Positions 35,203 to 46,947 of a stretch of DNA of 64,000 nt are shown in pieces. The stretch is from Peromyscus leucopus. Lineage: Eukaryota > Chordata > Mammalia > Rodentia > Cricetidae. The DNA lies in NCBI RefSeq assembly GCF_004664715.2, contig NC_051083.1:117128534-117192533 (forward strand), written 5' to 3'. The position numbers and the translations under genes are program-made. The stretch's first letter is position 1. The number at the start of each line of letters is the position of its first letter. Under the pieces are notes generated by a model. The model made no database searches. It was not told the origin of the DNA and worked only from the letters and a program-made list of their open reading frames with translations.

Positions 35203-35784
35203 GATCCAAGATAGCCATAAAAACAATTTGAATGGGCATCTCATCCAAGATATACATACAATGGCCAGTTATGTATGAAGAAATGTTCAACATCATCACT
35301 CACCAGGATACAGGAATTAAAACCCACAGTGAAATACCAATAAAAGCAGCTAGAAAGTCTAATCAATGAACGACACCACTAAATACAGAAAAGCATAGGG
35401 ACAAATGAGACCTTGATAAATTGTTGGTGGGAAAGCGAGATGGTACAACCATTTGTAAAACACTTGAGCAATACTTGAGTGTCTCAAGAAATTGAGTGTA
35501 TATTTATCATATAGCCCTGTCATTATACTCCTAAGCAATCTACCCAAAAGAATTGAAAACATCTGTCTACACAAAGGTTTATATGTGAATGTTCTTAGCA
35601 GCATTATTCACACAAGTCCGAACTGGGAAATAATCCAAATGTCCATCAATTGGTGACTGAATAAACAAAATGTAGTAGAGCTATACAAAGAGTACCATTT
35701 AGTAATAAAAAAAGGAACAAAGGATGAATACATGTTACAGTACAGGTCAACACTCAAAACATTATGCTAAGTGAAAGAAGCCAA

Positions 35785-35837
<53 letters not shown>

Positions 35838-36112
35838 CCCACATCTTTTGTAAGATCATTTATGTGAAATACCCAGAAGAGGCAAATGTACAGGGACAGA
35901 AAGTAGATTAGTGGCTGCCCAAGACTGAGGTGGGAATAGAGAATGTCTGAAAGTAGGTATGGTGAACTTGTTAAGTTGATAGAAATATTTCAAAATATAG
36001 TGGGCTAATAATTGCCCAACTGTGCAGAATTTAGTCAAACTCTTTGGATTATACGTTTATAATGGGTGAATTTATAACAAGTAAGTTATACTTCAATCAA
36101 GTAATTAAAATA
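35203..36112 (+). mobile_element. Old L1 3' end (ORF2 end and 3' UTR)
   Basis: Sequence order matches L1M 3' ends: TCATCACTCACCAGGATACA, AATTGTTGGTGGGAAAGCGA, AGCAGCATTATTCACACAAG, AAATGTCCATCAATTGGTGA, AAAACATTATGCTAAGTGAA, GGACAGAAAGTAGATTAGTG, and TTATACTTCAATCAAGTAAT near the end. A CA array (35787-35833) lies where the consensus has CACAAAAGGCC. It has opposite orientation to the L1 piece at 32.9-33.6 kb. Confidence 0.85.
35787..35833. repeat. (CA)n microsatellite inside L1 3' UTR
   Basis: About 23 CA units bounded by AGCCAAATACAC and ACAAACTCCC. Confidence 0.99.
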
Positions 36113-36524
36113 TCTTTGCTAAAAGGGAGAGCTTATGCTAGTCAGCGTGACAAGTGAAGAGCTCAAGCTTGGATTAAAATACCTGCCCTTGGAATCCAAC
36201 TCAATAGGAAGCTAGCTTTCTTTTAGCCAGTGATGTCTTCTTTCCTGCTCCAACACTCAACCACCTGTAATTATCCCATTAGCCTGGAGACACATTAGCT
36301 ACATGGAGCTCAAGTTGACACTTTTAAATAAAACTCAATTACTACCCTGTGAAATCTCTTTTCCATCTCTCTTCCATTTCCTAATATTTTTGTTATTTTC
36401 CCTTGTCCCTAAGAAAACATGCTTATATGGTTTTTTCCCTCTAATAGCATGTTCCAGCTTTTTTTCTCTCTTGCCTAATTCCACCCCATGGATCCCACAG
36501 ACAATATTTAATAACAGTGTATCT

Positions 36525-36696
36525 GAGCCAGAGAGATGGTTCAGCAGGTAAAGCTTATCATCATCAACTTGACAACCTGAGTTTTATCCCTGGGACCCAC
36601 ATAGTGGAAGGAGAAAATCGACTCTCAAAAGTTATCCTCTGACCTCCAAAGGTATGTGATGGAATGTGCAAGTGTGTACACACACATACACACACA

Positions 36697-36700
<4 letters not shown>
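36525..36700 (+). mobile_element. B3/B2-type SINE
   Basis: GAGCCAGAGAGATGGTTCAG, CAACCTGAGTTTTATCCCTG and CCTCTGACCTCCAAAGGTAT; its tail passes into a CA array. Confidence 0.88.

Positions 36701-36742
<42 letters not shown>
36677..36742. repeat. (CA)n microsatellite at a B3 tail
   Basis: Imperfect at the left (CACATACACACACAACAC), then about 21 perfect units from 36702. Confidence 0.98.
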
Positions 36743-36744
<2 letters not shown>

Positions 36745-36779
36745 AAAAGAAATAAAATTTTTTAAAAAGAACAAAGTAT

Positions 36780-38718
36780 CTGTAGTGAAATAGACCTTAT
36801 TTGATAAGTAAATTACTTGCTTTTGGGAATTAGTAATTTCCATTATTTTAGTTGAACAAAATATTACTATTTGTCTAAGAGCATATAATTGAAAATAGAG
36901 CACTTATCTGAGTTATGGCATGGTGCCTGGAGGTATCTGGGAAAAAGCCAGACAACCGAAAATATCTGGAGAACAGTGCAGTTGTATGACAAGGTAAGAA
37001 GATGTGTATTTAAAAGCTTTCTAAATTTTAGAAATAGTAACCATTTTATAATTTTGGTCAACCTTTGATGTTAAAATTAAAGACCTCTGGGCTTTCCAGG
37101 ATCCCCAAGAATTCTCACTACTCAGTGTTTAGTATACACATCCACACTTCATTCATCAAAGCCCAACCGACATACCACTCATCAGCTACAGTGTGCTCTA
37201 GAGTAAAGCAACCGGAGGCAACTGACCTGCTTCTAAATCTCCTTGCTTCTCACACTTGCTAGAAGTGAGACCTTAGGCAGATCCAGGAACCGAACTTGTT
37301 CCTATAGCATTAAGCTAACAGCTATGCCTACACCTCACAGAGTTGGGGAAATGAATTCGTATGTTTGGAAGCTGCAAAGCCATATAAAGAGTAGCTATCT
37401 CCCTTCCAGCAGACTCTAGAGTTCCTTGCATGCTATCCTGAAATTACAGGCCACCTTTCAGAATTACTACCAAAGAATCACTCTGTTTTCACTTCCCTAT
37501 CTCTAATGGGTCTTGTTGATCCTTGGCATACCTGGCCTTGCATATGACTACTGTTTATACTCTGCTGCACACATTGATATTCTGAACAGTGTTTGAATCT
37601 GTTTCATACATTTCTACTTCCTGGCTTACAAAAGAAAAAAATGCTGTCAACTCAACATTTCTATAGCGTGTTACTCCCAAAGGCTTTCCACATTCATTCC
37701 TGCGGGGTGCAACATGATTGCTGTTTCATAGCACATAGTAACACTATCCAACAGTCAAGACAGGATGCAAGACAGGCAATATTGTATGCAGCTGAAAGGA
37801 CAGGGGAAGTCAGTGTCAACAGATGCAATTACCAGATGTGAACTTTGGCCAAGAAGGTCAGAGGAAACACTCTCTTAAGAAGTGCTATAAGATCTTTAAT
37901 GCCCCCAAAGTCATTGCAATCTTGGCATCACCTCTTACTAGAAATGGAACCTCTAGGGCCCTGATCATGTGTTATGGTATGGATTCAGTTTTACTATGGG
38001 GGAGAGTGCTGTATATGGCCTCATTAGTAGATCTCCCCGCTTTTCAAAATGCAGGCTTTCTCGCAAATTTATTTCTGTATAAGAGCTTGCCATTATTTGA
38101 GGGTGATTGAAATGAATGATGGCTGGAGTGGATATGTACACAAGGCACAGTTTAACACTGGTTTCCAGGGAGGCTGCCTTGTCCTTCCCCTTCACACAGT
38201 GGGAAGAGTGATTATTTTCCAGTCCCACAGAGGCGTGGAAGGAGCCAATTGTTCTTATTCTGTTCTCACTTTGACACTTATTTCCTTTCCAATACAGGGC
38301 AGGTGCACTGGTCCTTATGTTACAGCGTGATGGAAATGCAGTGGGGGGAAGGATGCTTTAAAAGGCAGCAGATGCCTCAGTCAACCAAATGCAAAGGGAG
38401 AGCTAGAAGTTCACTTCTAATCACCACCACCACCACTCCACCACCCCAATCCCCTTCCAAGACCACCTCTGGGATTTGCATAATGTTATCCAGAAGGGAA
38501 CTCAGTGTCACTCAAGGATTATCATTTACATCTATGAAATTCTTAGAGGCAACAATAATGGCATGTAACCACCTGGCATTGAAAATGAGCCACCACTAAA
38601 CTTTGAATTGAATGTCTTTTTCCAAGCAGCATAAAGTGTCAACTACCTTTGGGTGTTTGTACATGATGAGAAAGCTAGTCCCCTAGATTCCATGTGAAGG
38701 TAAGAAAAGTTTCCCTCT
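36780..38718. other. Unclassified intronic sequence
   Basis: No family was recognised. CACCACCACCACTCCACCACCC at about 38421-38443 is a short simple-sequence patch. Confidence 0.5.
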
Positions 38719-38719
38719 C

Positions 38720-38895
38720 TCACACGTGGTGGTGCATGCCTTTAATCCCAGCACTTGGGAGGCAGAGGCAAGCAGATATCTGTGAGTTCGAGGCCAGCCT
38801 GATCTACAGAGTTCCAGGACAGTCAGGGCTACACAGAGAAACCCTGTCTCAAACAAACAAACAAACAAATAAAACGAAACAAAACAAACACAAAA
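38720..38895 (+). mobile_element. B1 SINE
   Basis: GTGGTGGTGCATGCCTTTAA, CCCAGCACTTGGGAGGCAGA, AGTTCGAGGCCAGCCTGATC and AGAAACCCTGTCTC, then an (AAAC)n tail from 38850. Close to consensus, a relatively young copy. Confidence 0.95.
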
Positions 38896-39479
38896 AAGTA
38901 AAGAAGGAATGTGGCATGTCTGCTTATTCCATTCTATATCACTAGATGTTGCTTGCAAAATATGAAGAGGTCCTATATTCACAATAAAAGAGGAGAAAAC
39001 CAATTACCTAGAATTTATGATCAGTTAATTTTCTTATATTCCAAACTGAAAATTAATTGTCCGTCAATCCTTTCTGCTCTATCACCTACCTCCGCAGCCA
39101 CTTGGTATTGACGCGTGAAGTATGGTTGTGGGTTTGTAGCAGATTTTGTTTAGGAAGGCTATGACATTTGAGGGGGAGGGGTGCCAGGGTTCCAAGTTGA
39201 CCTGGAAAGTGATAATTCACCAATATGTGCAACTCCTTGGTTGGTACCCATGTGCACTGCCATTCTGTTTTCTAAAGTAGAGGAGTGCCTTGCTTGCCTC
39301 GAACTGAGTTGTGCAACTCCAAAGAACAGATGCTGATTCCAACACCATCCCCCAAGTACTATGGCTGAATTACTCTGCGGATGTTTAAATAACGCTTTTA
39401 CATTGGAACTCTATACTTAGGCTCTTAATGCAACCGTCTGATGGCACCTGGTGTGCTTGCCCTTGACCATCCCAACTTC

Positions 39480-39892
39480 ACTCCCCACGCACCTTCTCAC
39501 ATCTGTGCTCTCCACATAAGCCATGCCATTTCACACCTGTAGGCATGCTCCAGGCTGCTCTCTCGGCCTTGTGTGATTTTTCCCCGTTGACATGCTATTT
39601 ATTCTCAAGGAATCATCCCAAATAGCATTTCCTCCACAAACTCTTTGTTGATTCCAGCCGCTGAATCTAACTGTTGCATCTGCACTCTCACAGCACTTTG
39701 TTTGAACTTGTCTTCGACTCTCAGTCACCTTCTGCCTACTACTGTAATTATTTCTGTTGTCTGTCGTCCCTATGAAGCCAAAGGGTTTTTGCGGGTGGAA
39801 CTGTGTCTGACTCATCTTTGTGCTTCTCCAGATTTCCAGGGCCCAAAGAGTGCCTGGCACTCACTGGCCAAACAAACAATAAACATTTTGAG
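39480..39892 (+). mobile_element. L2 LINE 3' end
   Basis: Typical L2 tail organisation: CACATCTGTGCTCTCCACAT, TCCTCCACAAACTCTTTGTT, CTATGAAGCCAAAGGG, TCTTTGTGCTTCTCCAGATT and TGCCTGGCACTCACTGGCCA, then AACAATAAACATT. Confidence 0.85.
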
Positions 39893-41284
39893 ACAGAGCT
39901 CAAGCATTATGTGTTGATTTATTGAACTGTCTGTATGCGTTCTAGCTGTTAGTCAAGGAGCCTGGCATAGACCACAAACTCAATACAGAATGTACCACAT
40001 CTGTGTCGGAATAACTTCCATCATTTCTGAATGTCAAATTTTTGGAGATTGGTTTGAATTCTTTTGCTTGCACGGAACCTTTGTAGGTCTAGCATTTAGC
40101 AGGAAAATGAAATCCCAATCACTGACTTTCCTCCAAGACCTTCAGCCACAGAACATTTTGCAGACCATTAAGAAGGAGGGCTTCTGTTGATTTCTAACAC
40201 TGAAAGCTATTTCTGCTCATCGTTTCAGGAGACAGACTTGCTGCCCTCCCCCTTTCTCAACATCATCAGAGAGTCTGCCTTTCTGGGAGTTCCAGCAATA
40301 GGAATTTCTACCACAGTGCAATCAGACAGCCTCCTGCCATTCCAGCCAGTCTACCACAAGCCAAATTTGGTGTTTCCCTGCCAGATGCCCTTGTGCCTGC
40401 CATCAGAAACTCTAAAAGAATTACCTGGAATCCTTTTTCCAGAAAAAAAGGGGAAAGTGCCTTGGAACACTTGAGACAATATTTCTCCTGTCAGACACAG
40501 TAAATCCACAGAATGCAAGGTGTTGATTTGTGGTGTGTGTGTGTGGTGGGGCATTTTTCTGAGTCCTGCACATCTTGGAATCCATGCCATTGATATTCCA
40601 ACATGCAAGTTATTATCATGACCAACACAGACCCAGGTACCTGCTGCTACATTCCAGGTATGTTTATGTATTTCCCTGTCTAATCTGCTTCCCTCCAGCT
40701 GTCGTCTTATGTGAGGGAAATGGGGATTTCTCTCCCCCTCTCTGCATTTTCTCTAACAACTGTGATGTCAAATGCAATTATTTGTGGAGGAATCTGCTAT
40801 ATGCACGGATGAAAGGGACACATGCAAATCCTCAACAAGAAAGGGAAATACCAGCTATCTGGAACTATGTCCCCAAAGCATGCAGCTCTGGCAGCCTCTG
40901 CTTGAAGGCCCCCTGTGCAGATATTAACAAGCTGAACACAATATGACTTTAGGAATGCAAACGAAAAAAAAAAACTGTTTAACATTTGAAAAATCTCCTC
41001 CTCAATCTGAGGTCAAGTCAGCTAATAAAAAAGCTTCAAAAACTTCTTTAAAAAAAAAAAAAACGTGAATAAGCCCCAGATGTTCCCGTTCTCAGCTGAA
41101 CTTTCCACCAAGTTATTTCATACCCTCTATTTTTCACAAGTACAGCTATTTCAACCTCTTGGGCTGGCCTATCTCTTTCCAAAGAAAATTGCCTCCAGCC
41201 AAATTCCTTCTCCTACCCACAGTAACTAATTGTCCCTACTGTTATTCATCTCCTTTTCTGAAGAAGAATTAAATTGGCAGGACC
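39893..41284. other. Repeat-poor intronic block
   Basis: No SINE, LINE or LTR was recognised over about 1.4 kb. It contains an octamer-like ATGCAAAT at about 40824-40831, a short GT run at 40537-40546, and A runs at 40963-40973 and 41049-41063. It could include conserved non-coding sequence; none can be shown from one genome. Confidence 0.5.
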
Positions 41285-41287
41285 CCT

Positions 41288-41420
41288 TAGTACAAGGGTG
41301 GGGACCTTTTTTTCTTTCTAGGGCCACTGACCCACAGGGGAAAAAAATCAATTGGGGCCACACACAAGTAAAAAGCTGCTGGACTTAGTTTATTTTGTTT
41401 GTTTTGTGGAAGAAAAAAAA
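41288..41420 (+). mobile_element. Possible hAT-type MITE fragment
   Basis: CAAGGGTGGGGACCTTTTTT and CTAGGGCCACTGACCCACAG resemble the ends of old hAT non-autonomous elements (CAGGGGTGGGGAACC...GGGCCA). The second terminal repeat was not found. Confidence 0.45.
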
Positions 41421-42849
41421 AGTGTCATTTATTTTAGGGTTAAAAAAATGAAAAGAACAGAGAATGGGGAACTCTATTCACAAGACACAAGACATAATAC
41501 AAAAAAAAAAAGACTCCAAGTGCTATTCCGCATTTAGGAATGATATGTTTCAAAAAAAAGGCATGTGTGTGACACAGAGAGATTGAAAAAGCTAAAACAA
41601 AGAGGGAACAGAGAGAAAGAGGCCCAGAAGTAGTGAAAAGCAGTGAAAGGCAACGAGTGGGATATATATATGTAGAAAGACTTGGTAAGCCGCCACATTC
41701 ACATGCTAGCTGTTGCAAACTGCTTGTCTCTAACCCAGGTTTTCCCTGTTCTGTGCCCATTAGAATATAAGTTAGTGCTGCCCTTGGAAATCCTTATTAA
41801 CTCTCTCACAGTTTAGGAACAGTCCTTTCTACACCAAGAAACAGCTGCCTTGCTTTCATTTGCTTTGATTTTCAAACTTCAAAGCCATCTCTTTTTCTGG
41901 AAAAAAAAAAAATAAAGGTTATTTTCTCAAGACTGTCTGAAGATTTTACACGTATGTGAAAGAATGACTAAAGTCCCTGACGTTGCAGAGCTGTCAGCTG
42001 GCCTTCTCCTTAGCCTTTGAGAGATTAGCACTGTCTTATCCCGTAGAGCTTGCACATTATAGTATGAAAGCATTGATTGCATTGATTTGAAGCTTTCCCC
42101 GGCCAAACCAAACTTACTTTGCATTCTGAGTTTGGCTCCTAGAATAGTAGAGAATGTAAGTGGAGAGCACATACACACATATTTAAGAAAATCAAGGTCC
42201 AACGAGCAGAGCTCTTTGATTACTACTTTGTGGTCAGATGCTGAATGTCTGGATGCCTGCACCTAGTAGCCCATTGACAGAGACGTTGCTTTCAGGCTGA
42301 TGTACTGATCTGAGAGGTGTGCATATGTGCAACTGTACTTTGGTCCCAGAATATTCAGGGTTATATACTGCTGGGTGTACAATCATAGGACAATAATGGA
42401 ATAGGACAATGTCAGGAGAAGGGAAAATAAAAGAAAGAAGGATGTAAAACAAGGTAACCCATGGAAGGATAGACTATTAGCCTGCTGAGTCTGAAAAGTT
42501 GACCGCTGAAGGGGAAAATGTGAATGAGAACCACAATCTGGGAATGGCGGTGCATGCTTGTGTTGGAAAACAAAGACTAGTCTTGGCATGGCACAAAGGG
42601 ACACAGGAACAAAGTAAATGTAGCTTGGCAAGGCATTTTTCTCTCCTTCTGTGAAAAAGATGCACCAGAACCTAAATGAGGCTACCAAGTACACTTGGCC
42701 AAAATGGATTCTGCCTTATTCTTGCCATAGGTGGTTACTGTATCTCCTCCCATTGGTAGGAGCTGAACTTCCCAGTCTGAAGTGATTTGGTAAACAGTGT
42801 AGAGAAGAAAGGAAATTCAGGAAAAAGAAGCCTTTGCTGGGCTACCTTT
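41421..42849. other. Unclassified intronic sequence
   Basis: No element or gene was recognised. Open frames of about 100-111 codons on the minus strand overlap each other and show no family features. Confidence 0.5.
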
Positions 42850-43020
42850 GAGAGAAAAAACAAAACAAAACAACAACAACAACAAAAAAAACATTTCTCA
42901 AACCTGTAATTCTAGTACTTGGGAGACTGTGACAGAAAGGTGGAAAGTACAAGACTTGCCTGGGCTACACAGTGAATCAGAGGCCAGCCTGGGCAACTTA
43001 GAGATGCTTTCCCATAAAAT
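42850..43020 (+). mobile_element. Alu/B1-like SINE with (AAC)n at its left
   Basis: AACCTGTAATTCTAGTACTT, GGGAGACTGTGACAGAAAGG and CAGAGGCCAGCCTGGGCAAC. The order suggests a diverged 7SL-derived copy. An AACAACAAC run lies at 42870-42885. Confidence 0.7.
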
Positions 43021-43683
43021 GGAAAATGTGAAAGAATCGGGGCTACAGCTCCATAGAACAGTGCTGTCTCGAGTGTTTGCTAGCACATGTAAGACAATGA
43101 CCTCAGTCTCCAATGCCACCCCCCAGAAGACAGCCCAATGATGACACGTAGAATGATCGATCACAAACGTTAGTTCTAGAGCACTAGAATTAAGAGGTTA
43201 CTCCCTTTAATGTGAAAGAGATAATTTTAAGTTAAAAGAAAGGAAGTCCTACTTTTCATACCTAATACTAAACTTAAGGAATTCATTTCCTTAATGAGTG
43301 GTCCAGGATAAAAAATAGAAATGGACTCCAAAATGTGTGGACTGATTTGGGAATGACAGGTAATTCTGGGAAACTCAGACACCTAGGGTCACCTCCAGTT
43401 GTGAACATGTCTGTAAGCAGCGAGTCCTATGTAGTGGGCATGAAGGGGCAGGCCCTTCGGATCATTTAAAAAATTTTGGTATTGTTATCATCAAAAGTAA
43501 TAATACCTGGGCTTTGAGGGTAAAATACTAGAACAATATGTGTTCTTTTGCAGGCCACCAGGCCAGGAGAGCCTTCCTACTGCTTTCATTCAAATGCTAG
43601 GTAATTTCTGAGACAACTAATAGAGAGAGAGGCAACTTAGCTGTTTGATGGGAGACTTGAGGGTACTTAAGTTTGGTCCAAAG

Positions 43684-43812
43684 TAGTTTTGTTTTTGTTT
43701 TCAGACAGGGTCTCACTGTACAGCTCTGGCTGTCCTTGAACTCACAGAGATCCACCTGCCTCTGCCTCCCAAGTGCTTAGATCAACAGTGTGCAATACTA
43801 CACATGGTGATC
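43684..43812 (-). mobile_element. B1 SINE, reverse
   Basis: TTTTCAGACAGGGTCTCACT, CTGGCTGTCCTTGAACTCAC and TCCACCTGCCTCTGCCTCCC. Confidence 0.88.
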
Positions 43813-43844
43813 TAAGTTAGTTTTGGTCATATAATCAGTCTTAA

Positions 43845-44510
43845 ATTTTTTTGTTTGTTTTAAATGTAAATAGGTTTATAGCTTTTTGTAATTTAAAAAT
43901 AATTGTTATAAGTATTTGGGCACAGCATTGCCCAAAGGTATAAAAGTGAAAATGAAAACTGTAATGCTGCTAACATTTTGACACACATTCTTATAGACAT
44001 ATTCACCCATATTTTTATGACAAATGATGGTACTTCATAGTTGGTTTTTGAGGCAAGGTCTCAAATTCACTATGTAGCCATACCTGGTCTTGAATTCCTG
44101 ATTCCCCTGCCTCAGTCTCTCAAATTCTGAGACTACAAATGTGTACCACCAAACTTGATTATCGTCTCCTTTTATACTTAGCAATATGTGTAATAGATAT
44201 CTTTCTAAGGACAATAATGCTTTGAAAAAAATTTTGATGGCTGCATATTACTCCATTGTATAGGAGCAATATAGCTTACATAATGAGTCTCCATTTGATA
44301 TTGTGGAGTGACTTTTACTTTTGTTGTTTTGTTTGTTTGTTTTTGCTATTCACCAACAATGCCAGTGACAGATCCTTGTATAGCTTTGTGGGTAGTCATA
44401 GACTTTCTTAGAGAGGCATTGCTAGAAATGGAGCTGCTAGCTGTAGGCTATTTCAATTGGCTTCTTAGGCAACAGCATTATCTTAAATGGTTATTATTAC
44501 TTCTATCACC
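43845..44510 (-). mobile_element. Old L1-like 3' region, reverse, holding a B1
   Basis: Complementary L1 text: GATGGCTGCATATTACTCCA, TTGCTATTCACCAACAATGC and AGAGGCATTGCTAGAAATGG. The left part (43850-44035) and right part (44160-44510) flank a reverse SINE. Confidence 0.6.
44040..44158 (-). mobile_element. Degraded 7SL-derived SINE, reverse
   Basis: GTTTTTGAGGCAAGGTCTCA, ACTATGTAGCCATACCTGGT and CCTGCCTCAGTCTCTCAAAT. Confidence 0.8.
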
Positions 44511-44534
44511 TTGGGAGGGTAAAAGAAAGATCAT

Positions 44535-44680
44535 GGAATTCAGAGTAAAAAGACAGGGACTCAAGTCCAAATTTAATTTTTGAATCATTTACAATCTGAA
44601 TTTCTCATCTGTAAAACAGAACAGTAATACATTAATGATAGCTAAATCATGGGATAGAAGTAAATATCTTCTGGTATTGG
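44535..44680 (+). mobile_element. MIR-like fragment
   Basis: GACTCAAGTCCAAATTTAAT and CTCATCTGTAAAACAGAACA are consistent with the MIR centre. Confidence 0.6.
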
Positions 44681-44744
44681 AAGTAAACATTTAACCACAG
44701 CCGTACATATATTTATTAACATCTATACATTAAAATTTCACAGG

Positions 44745-44855
44745 CCCCTAAGGATGGTGGTGCATGCCTGGAATTCCAGCACTTGAGAGGCAAAGACAGA
44801 GGAATTGCTATGAGGTTAAGCTCAGCCTGAGCTATGTAGCACTCTCCATTACAAT
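44745..44855 (+). mobile_element. B1-type SINE
   Basis: GATGGTGGTGCATGCCTGGA, ATTCCAGCACTTGAGAGGCA and AGCTCAGCCTGAGCTATGTA. Confidence 0.85.
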
Positions 44856-45539
44856 TTTCATAACAATAGGAATTACAAAGCAGGTTTAATGTGGCTATAA
44901 TCACCTAGATGTCTACCTTTCCGGAGAAGGCTCTCCAACAGCATCCACAGATTCAATAGTGCTGTTGCTACAAGTTGGGTTGGGTGGCTTTCAACCTAGT
45001 ACATGTCTGTCTGTCACATACTTGGATGGTATTTGGCCCCCCAAAGTTCTGTGCTGCATAGCATTTACCTGATGATTATTTGTCATTGTTGCTGTGCTGG
45101 GGAGCAAAGCTGATCATGTTCTCTTCTTCCTCATTGGGCACTCTATAAATACACCCAGAGTGTGTGGGTCTGAATTGAACACTCTGGCGAGACACCAACT
45201 TTCTCAGGAAGAAAGAGATCAGTTGCATTATAACACAACTTGCAATTCCTTTCCAAACTTCTGGTGCTTTTGCTTTGAAAAAAAAACTGCTGCTGCTCAT
45301 AATTGCTAGCCAAAAGCATTTATAGATTATGGATTTTTAAAATAAAAAAAATGAAGCATTCAACAAGCATGGCATGCTTTATTAGAGGTTGTGTGGCATA
45401 AACCAAATATACAGCATGTTTATAATACATACTATTAGGTTTTGACAGCTGCCTTTCTCTAGGTTACTTATTTACTTTTTTATTTTTTACTATTTTCTAT
45501 TAAATTTAGAGTCATTAAACACATACACACACCCCTTAA

Positions 45540-45672
45540 CCTTGGCTGCACACGGTAATGCATGCCTTTAATGCCAGCATTCAGGAAGCTGAGGCAGGTG
45601 AATCTCTGAGTTTGAGGCCAGGCCTACAAAAACAGTTCCAGGCTGGCCAGAATACCCTGTTTCAAAACAACA
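45540..45672 (+). mobile_element. B1-type SINE
   Basis: AATGCATGCCTTTAATGCCA, GAGTTTGAGGCCAGGCCTAC and GAATACCCTGTTTCAAAACA. Confidence 0.85.
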
Positions 45673-45839
45673 ATGTTTTGACCTACATGAATAATTCCTA
45701 TATAGAAGATGAGAGTGGGTGGATATGAGAGGAAGAAAAAACAACTGAGGAGTTATGGGAAAGCACTGCCTCTCGGCTAGAAAATGTAGGGATCAAGCAA
45801 ATGTAAGGCTTCTAAGTCTTTTTGTACCCAAGAAAAAAG

Positions 45840-45841
<2 letters not shown>

Positions 45842-45895
<54 letters not shown>
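45842..45895. repeat. (CA)n microsatellite
   Basis: 27 perfect CA units; the longest uninterrupted array in the window. Confidence 0.99.
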
Positions 45896-45899
<4 letters not shown>

Positions 45900-46809
45900 T
45901 TTTGGCATCAGTGAAAGAAAATATATAAAGGAAACTAGGTAGAAATCAGGTTGGCATTTATCGTGCTATAAGTAAACAAAGGAAAAAGACTAAAGGTTCC
46001 TAGAAGCCAAAGTTAGGTACTGACATGGATTTTTTTTCTAGTCTTTGTGCCCAACATGGGACTTTTGGTTTTTTTAAAAAAAAGGCAGGCCTGAATGAGC
46101 ACAAATGGCACAGGATATAAAAGTATCTCAGAAAGACAATGTTGCAGTGAATAACCTTAAAGCATTTGGTGATTGGCTACAGAGAGCAGAGTACAGAGAA
46201 ATGATAATTGAATGTGGTTGGGACATGGTTGGTTCCAGGCTGCAGGACTAATTAGAGGAGAAGCTGGCCTTCTTCATGGATCCTATAGCCTGCAGGCAAG
46301 TGTGAGAAATCTGTGCAATAAGGGCAACTGTGGCCAAGATTTCAGTCACGTGCAAATAAGGATGTGCTTCTCAATTTCTAGGTACCTACACATGAGGCAT
46401 GAGTCACCATAGGATTTCAGGACCCAGGAAGACCAGAGTCCTAGAAATCAAATGGGTGCATGAATTGCTGTTTCATCTGAGCTGTTCAAGCCTCAACAAG
46501 CTAAGCTTGGAGTGAAAAGGAACCAAGAAAATGAAAGTGCCTGTTACTCAGGCTTGACAGTGATAGAATAGACGGGAAAAGAAGGTGTAGGACATGGCTT
46601 GCTGTCTCCGTCAAAAATAACCAACACCCATTCTCCAAGTGAGAGTCAGAAAAGGGAGAGGAGATGGAAGACTGTGGGTTCCCCAGTTCCTATCAAGCTA
46701 AGAAGATTCTGAACAACTAGAACAAGGAACTCACACAGAGGACACAGTACTATTTTACAGTATTTCTCAAAAAGTGAACAAAGGACTACTCTAGACGACT
46801 TTAGTATTG

Positions 46810-46947
46810 TTGATAGAGACAGGGTCTGTGTAGTCCAGGCTGGCCTTGATCTCCCTGTATAACCAAGAATGAACTTGAACTTCTGACCCCCCTGCTTTCA
46901 TCTCCAAAGTGCTGGGATCACAAGTGTGTGCTACCATACTTGTCTTT
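46810..46947 (-). mobile_element. B1/B4-type SINE, reverse
   Basis: GATAGAGACAGGGTCTGTGT, AGTCCAGGCTGGCCTTGATC and AAGTGCTGGGATCACAAGTG, with an internal extension typical of older copies. Confidence 0.85.
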
